Of a stretch of 64,000 nucleotides of DNA, positions 27,270 through 37,279 are shown piece after piece. Under the pieces are notes generated by a model. The model saw only the letters and a list, made by a program, of their open reading frames with translations. It was not told where the DNA came from and did no database searches. Source of the stretch: CAWVWD01 sp965662365 (GTDB taxonomy: Bacteria; Bacteroidota; Bacteroidia; Chitinophagales; Saprospiraceae); contig CBFIHR010000013.1 in NCBI GenBank assembly GCA_965662365.1, forward strand, positions 1 to 64,000, written 5' to 3'. A program made the translations under genes and the position numbers. Each line of letters opens with the position of its first letter. The stretch's first letter is position 1.

Positions 27270-27731
27270 ATGAAACGATTATCTTTTCTGATGGCTGTAG
27301 CCGTTTTACTCTTTGTAGCGAGTTGTACGCCTTCTGGTTCTACAACTAAACCGAAAGAAAAAGTTGGGATTGAGTTCATCGAAGGAAAAAGCTACGAAGC
27401 TATTTTGGCGAAAGCTCAACAAGAAAGAAAACCTATACTGATTGATTTTTATACAACTTGGTGTGCACCTTGCAAATGGCTCGAACAAGACGTTTTCGCC
27501 TTACCGCAAGTATCTCAATATTACAATAAAAATATCATCAACTACAAAGTAAACGCCGAAGATTTTGACGGAGTTACTTTGGCTCAGCAGTATGAAGTCG
27601 GCGCTTATCCAACCTTAATTTATATCACACAAGACGGTGAATTTATCCGCAAACACGAAGGCACAACAACAGCTTCGAGCTTTATGGAATGGGGAAGAGA
27701 AGCAGTTATACAGAATGATAAAGTGAGATAA
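27270..27731 (+). CDS. thioredoxin-fold lipoprotein (WCAPC motif)
   Basis: The 153-residue protein has a lipobox FVASC (Cys19) and a thioredoxin-like domain with Cys65/Cys68 in TTWCAPC, followed by the cis-Pro region GAYPTLIYI. The motif and the preceding LIDFY match small periplasmic thioredoxin-like proteins of Bacteroidota. It is a shorter relative of the protein encoded just upstream; tandem copies suggest related thiol-disulfide duties with different redox potential (WCAPC against WCVTC). It is followed by a strong bidirectional terminator. Confidence 0.87.
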   Translation: MKRLSFLMAVAVLLFVASCTPSGSTTKPKEKVGIEFIEGKSYEAILAKAQQERKPILIDFYTTWCAPCKWLEQDVFALPQVSQYYNKNIINYKVNAEDFDGVTLAQQYEVGAYPTLIYITQDGEFIRKHEGTTTASSFMEWGREAVIQNDKVR

Positions 27732-27762
27732 ACTTGATTTTTCTGTTTTCTGATTTTTCATA

Positions 27763-27802
27763 AAAATAGCTCAATTCGATTTTGAATTGAGCTATTTTTT
27801 AT
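27763..27802. terminator. bidirectional terminator
   Basis: AAAATAGCTCAATTC (27763-27777) pairs perfectly over 15 bp with 27784-27798, followed by TTTT. It separates the thioredoxin pair from the convergent polysaccharide genes. Confidence 0.9.
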
Positions 27803-27826
27803 TTTGAAATTTAGGAAAGCGAACTT

Positions 27827-29254
27827 TTACGCCTGATGTTCTATTTCTATCTCGTTTTTATTCATCAAATCTACATTAATTAATAAGGCTAAATTAATAA
27901 AGAAGAATGAACCGACTTTAGCCGCTTCCAGTAAATCATTGATTAATAAAAAGGCATAGATAATAATCATGGATAATAGAATGGCCATGACGAGATTTCG
28001 ACGCATTTTATTTTCGGGTTTGGTTTGATGATAGATTTGTTCGCCTTTGATAAGAATGCCGAAAGCGAATATTAAGAAAATAATCAATCCAACGAAGCCC
28101 TGTTCGATGGCAGTCATTAAGTAATAATTGTGTACGCCTGATTTATCAATATTATTACTCACATAAGTACGGAATAAGCCGACGGCGTGACCTTTGTAAA
28201 AGTTGTAGAAATTACCGGGGCCAAAACCTGTAACTGGGCGTTCGTCCAACATGTGATAACCTGCGACCCAACGATAGACCCGTTCCATGGTAGAAACATC
28301 CTCAAATTTTGTGGTTGCACTCATCAAATCATCGAACTCATAATGCGAAATAGCTTTGTGATAATCGGGGGCGTAATCGATATATTTGTTATTGTTTAAG
28401 ACGTACATAATGCCTAACATCGCCAAAACCATCGCTGCTCCAATCGCATATTTGGTCAACCGTAAACGTATGATAAAGAAAGCTCCGAAAGCGATTGCCA
28501 AGGCAGCATAAGCCGCACGAGTATAAGATAATTGTATCGCAATCATAAATACGCCGATGCTTCCCAAAACCAGAAACCATTGTAAGGAAAAGCGTTTGTA
28601 CCAGAATAACGCAAAGAACACAAACGGAAAAAACAAGGTTAATATCGCTGCATAATTGACGTGATTTCGGTAGAAAGGCGACATCGCTTCGTTGACATAT
28701 TCAAACGAAAAAAAGTAGGCTTTGTATTGATATAAAACCCAAGTAATTCCGATTAGATTCGGAATTAATATTATCCAAAATAGGATTTTGATTTGCTTTT
28801 CGGTACGATTGAGCTGTCCTGTAAGGAAAACAAAAACGGTGATAAACCATGTTTTTGCTAAAAATTGCTTGAAAGAAACCATGAAATTTGCCGAAAAAAC
28901 AGTAGCAAATAACATCCAGAAATAATACAATCCTAAAAGCCAAATTAAAGGATGTCGATAAAACTGAAAATTATCGTTTTTCTTCGCAATAACTTGTATA
29001 AAAAATACTAACATTAAGCCGACAACCAGCGGCTCGGTCGGCAGATCTGTTCCTAAACTGCCTAATTGTACTTCGATGGACAGCGGAACGAAAAACATTA
29101 ATAAATAGTAAATAAATCGAAAATCAACAATTACTAAATAAAAGAAAATAACGGCAAAAGGCACTGCCATTAAATACAATACGTCCGTCAATAATGCCGT
29201 AAAAATCGACAATAGCGAGAGGGCTGCGAAAAACCAAAATAGTTTTTCGCTCAT
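27827..29254 (-). CDS. O-antigen ligase/polymerase family membrane protein
   Basis: The protein of about 475 residues has roughly ten to twelve membrane helices and a large periplasmic loop with ERVYRWVAGYHMLDERPVTG and FGPGNFYNFYKGH, typical of the Wzy_C region shared by WaaL ligases and Wzy polymerases. Such proteins join or extend surface polysaccharide at the outer face of the inner membrane. Ligase and polymerase cannot be told apart by sequence. I chose the ATG at 29254 (MSEKLFWFF) over a TTG at 29296. The Wzz-like gene lies just upstream on the same strand, separated by a hairpin (29309-29341). Confidence 0.85.
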   Translation of the reverse strand: MSEKLFWFFAALSLLSIFTALLTDVLYLMAVPFAVIFFYLVIVDFRFIYYLLMFFVPLSIEVQLGSLGTDLPTEPLVVGLMLVFFIQVIAKKNDNFQFYRHPLIWLLGLYYFWMLFATVFSANFMVSFKQFLAKTWFITVFVFLTGQLNRTEKQIKILFWIILIPNLIGITWVLYQYKAYFFSFEYVNEAMSPFYRNHVNYAAILTLFFPFVFFALFWYKRFSLQWFLVLGSIGVFMIAIQLSYTRAAYAALAIAFGAFFIIRLRLTKYAIGAAMVLAMLGIMYVLNNNKYIDYAPDYHKAISHYEFDDLMSATTKFEDVSTMERVYRWVAGYHMLDERPVTGFGPGNFYNFYKGHAVGLFRTYVSNNIDKSGVHNYYLMTAIEQGFVGLIIFLIFAFGILIKGEQIYHQTKPENKMRRNLVMAILLSMIIIYAFLLINDLLEAAKVGSFFFINLALLINVDLMNKNEIEIEHQA

Positions 29255-29308
29255 TGCATTTTCTTTTGATAATGATATGTTGAAAAATTTGCTCAAATGT
29301 GCAGATTT

Positions 29309-29341
29309 AAACCTTACAGATCTTCAAAATCTGTAAGGTTT
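29309..29341. terminator. hairpin between Wzz-like and ligase genes
   Basis: AAACCTTACAGAT (29309-29321) pairs perfectly with 29329-29341. It resembles the hairpin at 15645-15675 in sequence. T runs are short, so it may be a weak terminator or processing signal within the two-gene unit. Confidence 0.55.
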
Positions 29342-29346
29342 TATTA

Positions 29347-30462
29347 TTAATCAGAAAGAATTTCATTCCATTTGACGTCGCTGTATCGGTCGAGTAATAA
29401 TATTGCCATTAATGCTAAGACAAAAGCGACAAATGTAGAACCGATAACGATTAACCATCGAATCGGATATGACTTCACAACTGGCGTATAAGCTGCTTCT
29501 ACGGTGTAGATTGATGGAATGTTTGACTCTGCGACGGACTTATAACGACGGTAGATTTCTCGCTGTTCGGCGACTTCTTCGGAGTAGCTTTCTAAGAATT
29601 GCTCGATGAAAAGGATTTTTTCACGACCTTCATTAAACGTACTTAAGTTAAAACCTTCACCAGCACCGGAGAAAGCGGATAACTGACCAGATAATTCTCG
29701 AACTCGTGCCTCTAAAACCCTTGCAGAATCTCGCTGCCCAATACCTTTGTAGTATTTCAAGCCACCTCTTGCACCTGCTAACTGTGACTGTAATTTCGGA
29801 ATTGTTTGAGATACAAATTCCCCCTGAGCTTTGATATCATAAATACCATATTTTTGACGAAGATTGGATAAGCTATCCTTCATCAATTTTAGGTAATCAT
29901 CTTTTCCGTTCAACTCTTTTTCGTACATTTTGACCGTTGATAATTGATTTTCTTTCATCAATTTTTGGTCAATCTCATCCATTTTTACACGAATAGCATT
30001 CGCCATATCTCGTGCCAAATCTTTGTCTTTATCCTCTACCGAAATTTCAATTTCACCGTACTCATTTTTTTGAGCATTGTAAAGTTTAAAGAGTTTTTTC
30101 TTGATTTTGTAAGGAGCTTTCACTTCTGAAGAGTCAATATTGTAGTGATTGTACAAATCAAATTCTTTGATGACATAATCCGTCAATTCTTTTGATTCTG
30201 CAATAGCTAACATTCTATCCAAATCCTCTTCTGTACCAAAAGGCTCAGGGTTTTCGGTAGAAGTACCAAAAACGTGATTTGGAGATTTTAATAGCGGATT
30301 GACTGGTAAAAGCGTTGTCGTCGCCTCGTAATAAACAGGCAGCACCAATGAAATAATTACGCTTCCGATTGCTGCAATTGCAACAGTAATAATCAAATGC
30401 TTTCGCCATCTGAATAGTATCCTTATAACTTCGAGTAAATTATCGTCCTTATGTTGGCTCAT
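29347..30462 (-). CDS. Wzz/GNVR-type polysaccharide chain-length protein
   Basis: The 371-residue protein has a cytosolic N-terminus, a first membrane helix at about 32-52 (LIITVAIAAIGSVIISLVL), the family motif PVYYEATTTLLP, a long periplasmic coiled-coil region (about 120-320), and a second helix at about 336-362. It has no C-terminal tyrosine kinase domain. Wzz-type polysaccharide co-polymerases set the chain length of O-antigen or exopolysaccharide. It is followed by the ligase/polymerase gene, which supports this role. A TACTTTTG -7 box at 30731-30738 would give a 260-nt leader that contains an 18-bp palindrome. Confidence 0.87.
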   Translation of the reverse strand: MSQHKDDNLLEVIRILFRWRKHLIITVAIAAIGSVIISLVLPVYYEATTTLLPVNPLLKSPNHVFGTSTENPEPFGTEEDLDRMLAIAESKELTDYVIKEFDLYNHYNIDSSEVKAPYKIKKKLFKLYNAQKNEYGEIEISVEDKDKDLARDMANAIRVKMDEIDQKLMKENQLSTVKMYEKELNGKDDYLKLMKDSLSNLRQKYGIYDIKAQGEFVSQTIPKLQSQLAGARGGLKYYKGIGQRDSARVLEARVRELSGQLSAFSGAGEGFNLSTFNEGREKILFIEQFLESYSEEVAEQREIYRRYKSVAESNIPSIYTVEAAYTPVVKSYPIRWLIVIGSTFVAFVLALMAILLLDRYSDVKWNEILSD

Positions 30463-30489
30463 TCTTAAAAATTAGAGATTAGTACATTT

Positions 30490-30530
30490 CATTTTCAGTA
30501 ATTGGTAGAACGTACCAATTACTGAAAATG
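30490..30530. promoter_or_regulatory. 18-bp perfect inverted repeat in the leader of the Wzz-like gene
   Basis: CATTTTCAGTAATTGGTA (30490-30507) and its exact complement (30513-30530) flank the loop GAACG. The element ends 28 bp upstream of the ATG at 30462 and has no T tract. It could be an RNA hairpin that controls translation or an operator. Confidence 0.65.
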
Positions 30531-31016
30531 TCACATAAGTTTGGCTATTTTTTAACCAAACAGTTTTTAAAAGAATACAAAAATACTTTCCCTTTTTCCT
30601 ATTTTTTGTTGGTCTGAAATTTAGTTTGTGTCGTCAATATTTGACTCTTTGAATGTTTCAAATCATGCCTCAAACTAAATCACCAACTTGATTTTATCTT
30701 GTATTCTCCGTGGTGAGGAAAATAGCGATGCAAAAGTAGGAAAATTTCTCGGATTGCGGTAAAGAATTAACAACGGTCATTTTCAGACTTTTCAGTCTTA
30801 TCATTTTTTTGCAAATTTGGTTAAAAATAATCGAAATGTGTCCGATGCGTCATTAGTTGAAAAAACACTAAAAAGCCCAAAGCAAGTGTTACAATTCGTC
30901 TGATTTTAAATTAAAAAATAAAAATTTACCGCTGAGCATTTGAATTGTGTGAAACTTATATTTTTATAAATTTAGTCGATTTTACGCCGAGGCGAGAACT
31001 TCGGAGGTATCTGAAA

Positions 31017-31051
31017 CAAAAAACGCCGCTAAACTCGAAGTTTAGCGACGT
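31017..31051 (-). terminator. terminator of the efflux operon
   Basis: On the minus strand a 12-bp stem with one mismatch (31040-31051 with 31023-31034) is followed by TTTTTTG. It lies about 60 bp after the RND permease stop. Confidence 0.85.
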
Positions 31052-31108
31052 CAATCTTGAAATGTATGATATCCATCACATTTCGATATTTTCCTGTCCT
31101 ATTTTTTA

Positions 31109-34100
31109 TTAATTATCTGAATTATCGACACTTACACTTGCTTTGCCCGATAATCGACTGAACAAATTATTCATTCTACTGGTCATTCGGTAAGCTAACC
31201 AATACATGACCGGTACAATTACCAAAGTCAAGAAAGTCGCAAACGTCAAACCGTAAATTACCGTCCAAGACATTGGTCCCCAGAAGGCGACATTATCACC
31301 ACCAATAAATATTTGTGGATCAAAGTCCGAAATCAATGTTGAGAAGTTGATATTCAAACCGATTGCTAAAGGTACTAAGCCTAAAATCGTTGTAATCGCA
31401 GTCAATAATACTGGACGCAAACGAGTCTTACCTGCATGAACGATACTTAATCGAACATTTTCTTTGTCTAATTCTTGACTTTCGGCTAATCCTAATTCTT
31501 CTCGCTTCCGTTTTCGAGTCAATTCGACATAATCAATTAATACAATCGCATTATTTACTACGACACCAGCCAATGAAATAATACCGACACCAGTCATGAT
31601 TAATACGAAGTCCATTCCCGAAATCACGTAACCCAAGAATACACCAATCAAACTCAACAAAATTGATAATAAAATGATAAACGGCGATACAATCGAATTA
31701 AACTGCGATACGATAATGATAAAAATAGCAAATAAAGCAATTGTAAATGCTGTTGATAAAAACGCCATATTTTCAGCCTGTTCCTCTTGTTCACCTGTGA
31801 ACTTGTAAGAATATCCCTCTGGCATATCATAATCTTCCATCACCAATTTAATCTCATTCACCACTTCGTTACCATTCGCATCCGCTTCTAAGTTAGAGAA
31901 AACCGTAATTGCTCGTTCTGTATCTTTTCGCTTGATCGAGGTATAAGTCGTTGAATATTCAATTTTAGCAACCGCCGAGATCGGCACTTGTGCAATTCGA
32001 CCATTACCAGGATTACGAAACGTAATCGGTTGATTCATCAATGCTTCGATTCTGTTTCTGTACTTTTTGCTTAGGCGAATAAAAATCGGATACTCATCAT
32101 CACCCACTTTCAAATCCGTCACTTCATTTCCATAAATAGACGAACGCAACGCAAACCCAATATCACGAGTAGAAATACCGTAACGACGTGCGGCTTCTCT
32201 ATCTACTTCGATTAATAATTGTGGTTTTGCCAATTTTACATCTGCTTGTAACTCTTCAATTCCATCAATTTTCTTAGAGTTGATATACTTGATAACATCT
32301 GTTGATAATTGCGATAGTTTATCAATATCCTCTCCCTGAATTTCAATATTAATCGGTTTACCAGTCGGAGGCCCATCCGCATTTTTATCGACCACGATAC
32401 TTACCCCAGCGTAACCGCCCAAGTTTTCTCGAAGTTTATCCAAAACTTCGGTTGTGTTAACTCCTTGTCTGTATTCGGGTTGAACAAAAGAAACGGTTAC
32501 ACGAGCCTTGTGCGGTGTTGTTCCTCCATCGCCCGAAGGTTGTCCTGGGTCACCAGTTCCCTCACCGATTTGTGTCAATACAGCATCGACCGCCACTTTA
32601 TAAGGTTCGATGGTTTTGGTTACTTTTTCTTCAATTTCCTTTGTTAATTCGTTCGTTTCCTCAATATCTGTCCCGAACGGCATTTCAACAAAAACGTTGA
32701 TGTATTGCGGAGGTGTTACAGGGAAGAAAATCACTTTTGGCATAAATGCACCTAATAACATAAATGCACCGATGAATAAAGCAATTGTCCCTGCAAAGAA
32801 GAAAACTGGATTTTTGCCTCTTAATGCAAAACGAATAAATCTATCGTAAGCATTTTCTAATAATGGTAAAAATGAATTTTGGAAGGTAAAAGACGCTGGC
32901 CGTAATACATAGAAATTCAAAATGCTTAATCCGACAACGATTCCAAATAGATTCCGCATCGTCGTATTGCCTGCAAAGGCAAATAAAATCGCCATCACCG
33001 CCAAAACTCCTGTGAAAACCCAAAAGTTTTTGACCTTTCGGCTTCTCCCCTCTTTTGTTTCAGCTTTTTCATCAATTTTCATAAATCTTGATGTAAAAAC
33101 TGGATTGAAAACCAAGGCAACAATCAACGAAGAAAACAAAACGATAATTAATGTAAATGGCAAAGCAAACATAAAACTACCAATGATACCTGGCCAAAAT
33201 GCCAACGGTACAAAGGCTGCCAAAGTCGTTGCCGTTGAAGCGATAATTGCGGTCGCTACTTCTCCAGTTCCTTTCTTAGCGGCTTCTCTCGGCGAATATC
33301 CTTCTTGCATATATCGGTAGATGTTTTCTACCACCACAATCGCATTATCTACCAAAAGTCCTAAGGCTAAAATCAGGGAAAATAAAACCATCAGGTTCAG
33401 TACGATTCCCATAATATTTAGAATCATAATTCCCATCAACATAGATAACGGAATGGCGATTCCGACGAAAGTCGCATTACGAATACCTAAGAAAAATAGT
33501 AAAACTAATACCACTAAAATTACCCCTGAAATGATACTGTTTTCTAATTCAGAAACCTGTTTACGAATCTGAATAGATTGATCATTAAAAAGAAAAACTT
33601 TTAGGTCTTCAGGTAATTTTTCAACTTTTGCTTTTTCTACAATGTCTTTAATCTTATCCGAAGCGTCTAATAAATTATAACCAGCACGCTTGACAACATC
33701 TAAAGAAACCACTGGTAATTGATCCGAACGAGCGTAACTCGTCGCATCTTTATAGCCCAAACTTACCTCCGCAATATCACGAAGATAAACAGGATTCATA
33801 TTTTCACTTTTGACGATAATATCGTTGATTTGCTTGACATTTTCAAACTGTCCAACTACACGAATATCTCGCTTAAAACCATTCGACTCGATTTCACCAC
33901 CAGAAATTGTGATATTTTCTGCCCGAATCGCCTGTTCTACGTCATAAAAACTAATTTGTACGGCTTGCATTTTCTGCAAATCCATATCAATTTTCACTTC
34001 TCTTTCTAACGCACCTTTAATCTCTACTTTTGAAACTTCCGTTAATGCTTCAATTTCATCTTCGAGATATTCCGCATAATTTCTCAATTCATCTACCGAA

Positions 34101-34579
34101 AACTCTCCCGATAAATTCACAGCCACAATTGGAAATTCAGAGAAATTAATATCAAAAACATTTGGGTCACGAGGTAAATCTTGTGGCAAATCGCCTTTCG
34201 CCTTATCGACCGCATCTTTGACATCTTGCAAAGCGTCCGGAACATCAACATCCGTTTCAAACTCTACGATGACATTCGAGTAACCTTGTGCAGAAGTCGA
34301 TTTGATTTCCTTAACACCAGTGATAGATTTGATTTCGTTCTCAATCGGTTTAGAAATCACGTCTTCAATATCTGCTGCGGAGTTTCCAGGATAAACCGTA
34401 CTCACGTAAATCGTCGGAATAACAACTTCTGGAAACAATTCCTTTGGCATCGATCGGTAACTATTCCAACCAAAAATCCCAATCATAATGACCAAAAGGA
34501 ACATACTGGTTCGGTTATCAACTGCAAAATCTGTCAGTTTGAAGTTCCGAAATACTTTCTTATTATTTTGATTGTCCAT
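31109..34579 (-). CDS. RND-family efflux permease (AcrB type)
   Basis: The 1156-residue inner-membrane protein has the RND plan of 12 helices and two large periplasmic loops. It shows the early motif YPGNSAADIEDVISKPIENE, the charged helix motif GLLVDNAIVVVENIYRYMQEG, and the second-half counterpart GVVVNNAIVLIDYVELTRKR. It uses proton motive force to export drugs, detergents or metabolites through a TolC channel. Many residues of the hydrophobe-amphiphile group are kept, so cation export is less likely. It is the last gene of a tetR-tolC-adaptor-RND operon; the spacer before it is made of inverted word repeats. Confidence 0.94.
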   Translation of the reverse strand: MDNQNNKKVFRNFKLTDFAVDNRTSMFLLVIMIGIFGWNSYRSMPKELFPEVVIPTIYVSTVYPGNSAADIEDVISKPIENEIKSITGVKEIKSTSAQGYSNVIVEFETDVDVPDALQDVKDAVDKAKGDLPQDLPRDPNVFDINFSEFPIVAVNLSGEFSVDELRNYAEYLEDEIEALTEVSKVEIKGALEREVKIDMDLQKMQAVQISFYDVEQAIRAENITISGGEIESNGFKRDIRVVGQFENVKQINDIIVKSENMNPVYLRDIAEVSLGYKDATSYARSDQLPVVSLDVVKRAGYNLLDASDKIKDIVEKAKVEKLPEDLKVFLFNDQSIQIRKQVSELENSIISGVILVVLVLLFFLGIRNATFVGIAIPLSMLMGIMILNIMGIVLNLMVLFSLILALGLLVDNAIVVVENIYRYMQEGYSPREAAKKGTGEVATAIIASTATTLAAFVPLAFWPGIIGSFMFALPFTLIIVLFSSLIVALVFNPVFTSRFMKIDEKAETKEGRSRKVKNFWVFTGVLAVMAILFAFAGNTTMRNLFGIVVGLSILNFYVLRPASFTFQNSFLPLLENAYDRFIRFALRGKNPVFFFAGTIALFIGAFMLLGAFMPKVIFFPVTPPQYINVFVEMPFGTDIEETNELTKEIEEKVTKTIEPYKVAVDAVLTQIGEGTGDPGQPSGDGGTTPHKARVTVSFVQPEYRQGVNTTEVLDKLRENLGGYAGVSIVVDKNADGPPTGKPINIEIQGEDIDKLSQLSTDVIKYINSKKIDGIEELQADVKLAKPQLLIEVDREAARRYGISTRDIGFALRSSIYGNEVTDLKVGDDEYPIFIRLSKKYRNRIEALMNQPITFRNPGNGRIAQVPISAVAKIEYSTTYTSIKRKDTERAITVFSNLEADANGNEVVNEIKLVMEDYDMPEGYSYKFTGEQEEQAENMAFLSTAFTIALFAIFIIIVSQFNSIVSPFIILLSILLSLIGVFLGYVISGMDFVLIMTGVGIISLAGVVVNNAIVLIDYVELTRKRKREELGLAESQELDKENVRLSIVHAGKTRLRPVLLTAITTILGLVPLAIGLNINFSTLISDFDPQIFIGGDNVAFWGPMSWTVIYGLTFATFLTLVIVPVMYWLAYRMTSRMNNLFSRLSGKASVSVDNSDN

Positions 34580-34731
34580 TTTCTTTTTAGTGATTAGTGA
34601 TTGATGATTAGTTTCTTAGTGATTCATTTACTATGATTAATTGTTGACAGATTTTACATAGCACTTCTACTACACAACTTTCTGAAAACTAATTACGAAT
34701 CACTCACTACTAATCACGAATCACTAAGAAA
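34580..34731. repeat. word-repeat spacer between adaptor and RND genes
   Basis: GTTTCTTAGTGATTC (34611-34625) is the perfect reverse complement of 34718-34732. Repeated words of the type TTAGTGATTAGTGATT and CTAATCACGAATCACT fill the rest, so the spacer can fold as one long hairpin. Confidence 0.7.
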
Positions 34732-35883
34732 CTACTTCACCTCGATTAACTCACCGTCTTTTAAATCTCTCGCTCCTTTGATAATAAAGGTTTCATCGCC
34801 AGTTAGACCTTCTGAAATGTACGTTTCGCCTTGATACGTTTCAGAAATAGTTACATAAACTTTTTTGGCTACCGTACCTTTTTCGTCTTTATCTTCCACA
34901 AAAACATAGCTTTTTCCACTCACTTCTTGCTGAATTAATTCCGATGGTAAGACCACTGCGTTCTTTTGCTCAAAGTCTTTTAATAAAACAATAGCTAATA
35001 AATTTGGCTTCAAGTTACCAGAATTGACCATATCAACTTCTACCTTGAAAGTACGATTCGCAGGGTTGATTTGCTGGCCGATTAAGCTGATTCTTGCTTT
35101 CGTTTCTTTGTCTAATGCCGGGAATTTTACCGTTACAGGTTGTCCTTTTTTGACACTTGATAAGTAAGTTTCAGGAACTTCTGCATGTACCTGTACTCGG
35201 CTCAAATTCAAAATCTCTACCAACGGCATTCCCGGAGAAATCACGTCTCCTTGTTTGACGTAAGTCATCACTACCTCACCCGATGCTGGAGCGTAAATTT
35301 TAGATTTGGTCAATTGAAAACGAATCGTTTCCAAACTTTTCTCCAAGCGTTCCTTTTGATTTTTGGCTTGTAAATACTGCATTTCAGAACCAATATTTTG
35401 TTCCCAAAGGCGTTTTTGGCGTTCAAAAGTTGTATTGGCCAAGTCTAAAGAAGTCTGTAATTCAGCGATTTGCTTATTCACCGATTCCATATCGACAGTT
35501 CCGATTAATTGACCTTTGCGAACATTTTGCCCTTCTTTTAAGTCAAATTTGATTAAACGACCTGCGGCTTCGCTGCTTGCTTTGTAAGTGTTATCTGACT
35601 GAACGGTTCCTTGAATTTCGATAAAACGAGCAAAGTCTTTGCGTTCGATTTTTTCGGTTGTCACCAATGTTCGAGCGTCTTCTTTTGGCGGTTCGATTTT
35701 TTCGATTTCCTTTTGCAAATCAGCGACCTCTTTTTCCAAAATCTTTAATTCCTCTTTTTTCTCTACTAATTCGGCTTTTAACCTTTTTAGTTGATTACCT
35801 TCTGCTTTATCTGCAGACTCTTTACCGCCACAAGCTACTAAAAACAAGGCAGCACAAAATGTTATAATATTTAGGTATTTCAT
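34732..35883 (-). CDS. RND efflux periplasmic adaptor, lipoprotein
   Basis: The 383-residue membrane fusion protein has a lipobox LVAC (Cys18) and therefore anchors by lipid. A long charged coiled coil (about 25-65, KRLKAELVEKKEELKILEKE) precedes the lipoyl, alpha-hairpin and beta-barrel domains; the lipoyl half-motifs are GRLIKFDLKEGQNVRKGQ and ASGEVVMTYVKQGDVISPG. It bridges the RND permease and the TolC channel encoded next to it. The extra N-terminal coiled coil before the lipoyl domain is longer than in AcrA and is seen in Bacteroidota adaptors. Confidence 0.93.
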   Translation of the reverse strand: MKYLNIITFCAALFLVACGGKESADKAEGNQLKRLKAELVEKKEELKILEKEVADLQKEIEKIEPPKEDARTLVTTEKIERKDFARFIEIQGTVQSDNTYKASSEAAGRLIKFDLKEGQNVRKGQLIGTVDMESVNKQIAELQTSLDLANTTFERQKRLWEQNIGSEMQYLQAKNQKERLEKSLETIRFQLTKSKIYAPASGEVVMTYVKQGDVISPGMPLVEILNLSRVQVHAEVPETYLSSVKKGQPVTVKFPALDKETKARISLIGQQINPANRTFKVEVDMVNSGNLKPNLLAIVLLKDFEQKNAVVLPSELIQQEVSGKSYVFVEDKDEKGTVAKKVYVTISETYQGETYISEGLTGDETFIIKGARDLKDGELIEVK

Positions 35884-35959
35884 TTATTTATTTAGTGAAT
35901 AGTGATTATTGATTAGTAATTAGTTTGGGACTGATCACTAATCATTAATTACTAAAAGA

Positions 35960-37279
35960 CTATTTTCCTAATGCGATTTCTAATTCGGCTTTCGCCATTA
36001 ATAGTTCAAATAAGGCTTGAATTTCGTTAGATTGCTCGGTGAACAATGCCGTTTCTGCTTGAATCAACTCGAAACTTGAACCAATACCTTCTTTATATTT
36101 AATTTTTGTAGTGTTGTAAATGCGTTGTGCTAAGGCTAAGTTTTCCCGAACATTCGTTACTTTTTCAACAGCATCTCGATATTTGATACGAGCATTTTCC
36201 ACTTCTAATTTGACGCTTTCTGCGTACTGATCACGCTGACGCACCGCCTCTTCTACATCTAACTTTGCACGTTCTACTTTTGCACTACGAGCAAAACCAT
36301 CAAAAATCGGCACATTCAATTGTAATCCAACAACTGCGGTCGGAATCCAAATCGCTGCATCATCAAATAAGTTGTTTCCTTGCAAACTTTGTTGATAAGA
36401 ACCAAAAGCCGCCAAGTTCGGATAATAACCTTGTTGCTTTTGAGCGGTCACGTTCATTTCACTCAAATCAATTCCAGTTTTTAACATTCGATAAGTAGCA
36501 TGATTGTCTAAAACCAGTTTTTCATTGACTTGTGCGGAAAATCCGTCATTTACTAAGTTTGCTAAAGTTTCAGTGATTTCTAAATCTTGATCCAACGGAA
36601 AACCCATCACAAACTTTAAATTATTCATCGCAATTTCCTTTTGACGTTCCAAACTTTCGGTTTGAGTCGTCAACTGCTTCAAAGACAAAGTCAAGCGATC
36701 AATGTCTAATTGTTCTGCAAAACCTTCTTTGTACAGTTCGGAAGTTTCAAAAAGTAAACGTTCCAAGTTTTTTCGATTGCTATCAATCACCGTTGCCGTT
36801 TCATCATAAATCAAAGTCGCCAAATACGCCATAGTTACATTGCGTTTGACATCTTGCTTTGCTACTTCGACTTGTTGTTGAGCGAAATTTCTGTAATTTC
36901 TTGCTGCTTCCAAACCTGTAAAATAGGATGCATCGAACAATAAACTTTGTACTTCTAAAGATGCTGCCAAATTATTTCGTACACCAAACTGTAATTCTAA
37001 AAACTCTCCAGAAGGACCACCAAAAACTTCTGCAGGTACTAATGATCCAGGGATTTGTAAGAAATATTGATAATTAACACCACCTCTTACCGTCGGTAAA
37101 CCGATAGCACGAGTTTCAATAATCTGCTGGTCAGCGTCTGAAATTCCGAGTTGTGCGATTTTGACACTCGGATTATTAGATTCGCCATAATTTACAGCTT
37201 GTTTTAATGTGAATTTTTGCTGTGCATACGTTTGTGAAAACATTGTTAAAGCAAAAATTACGAGGTACAGTCGTTTCAT
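35960..37279 (-). CDS. TolC-type outer-membrane efflux protein
   Basis: The 439-residue protein has a signal peptide (MKRLYLVIFALTMFSQTYAQ) and two repeats of the outer-membrane efflux domain, starting FTLKQAVNYGESNNPSVKIAQ and VPIFDGFARSAKVERAKLDV. The long helices form the periplasmic tunnel and a beta-barrel crosses the outer membrane. It is the second gene of the efflux operon, between the regulator and the adaptor. It ends GIGSSFELIQAETALF followed by a helical tail, as usual for the family. Confidence 0.93.
   Translation of the reverse strand: MKRLYLVIFALTMFSQTYAQQKFTLKQAVNYGESNNPSVKIAQLGISDADQQIIETRAIGLPTVRGGVNYQYFLQIPGSLVPAEVFGGPSGEFLELQFGVRNNLAASLEVQSLLFDASYFTGLEAARNYRNFAQQQVEVAKQDVKRNVTMAYLATLIYDETATVIDSNRKNLERLLFETSELYKEGFAEQLDIDRLTLSLKQLTTQTESLERQKEIAMNNLKFVMGFPLDQDLEITETLANLVNDGFSAQVNEKLVLDNHATYRMLKTGIDLSEMNVTAQKQQGYYPNLAAFGSYQQSLQGNNLFDDAAIWIPTAVVGLQLNVPIFDGFARSAKVERAKLDVEEAVRQRDQYAESVKLEVENARIKYRDAVEKVTNVRENLALAQRIYNTTKIKYKEGIGSSFELIQAETALFTEQSNEIQALFELLMAKAELEIALGK

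Larger units (their letters stand above)
30463..31108. other. 646-bp intergenic region between Wzz-like gene and RND permease
   Basis: It contains the 18-bp palindrome at 30490-30530, the minus-strand TACTTTTG box at 30731-30738 and the RND operon terminator at 31017-31051. The remainder (about 30740-31015) shows no ORF or strong structure. Confidence 0.5.
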
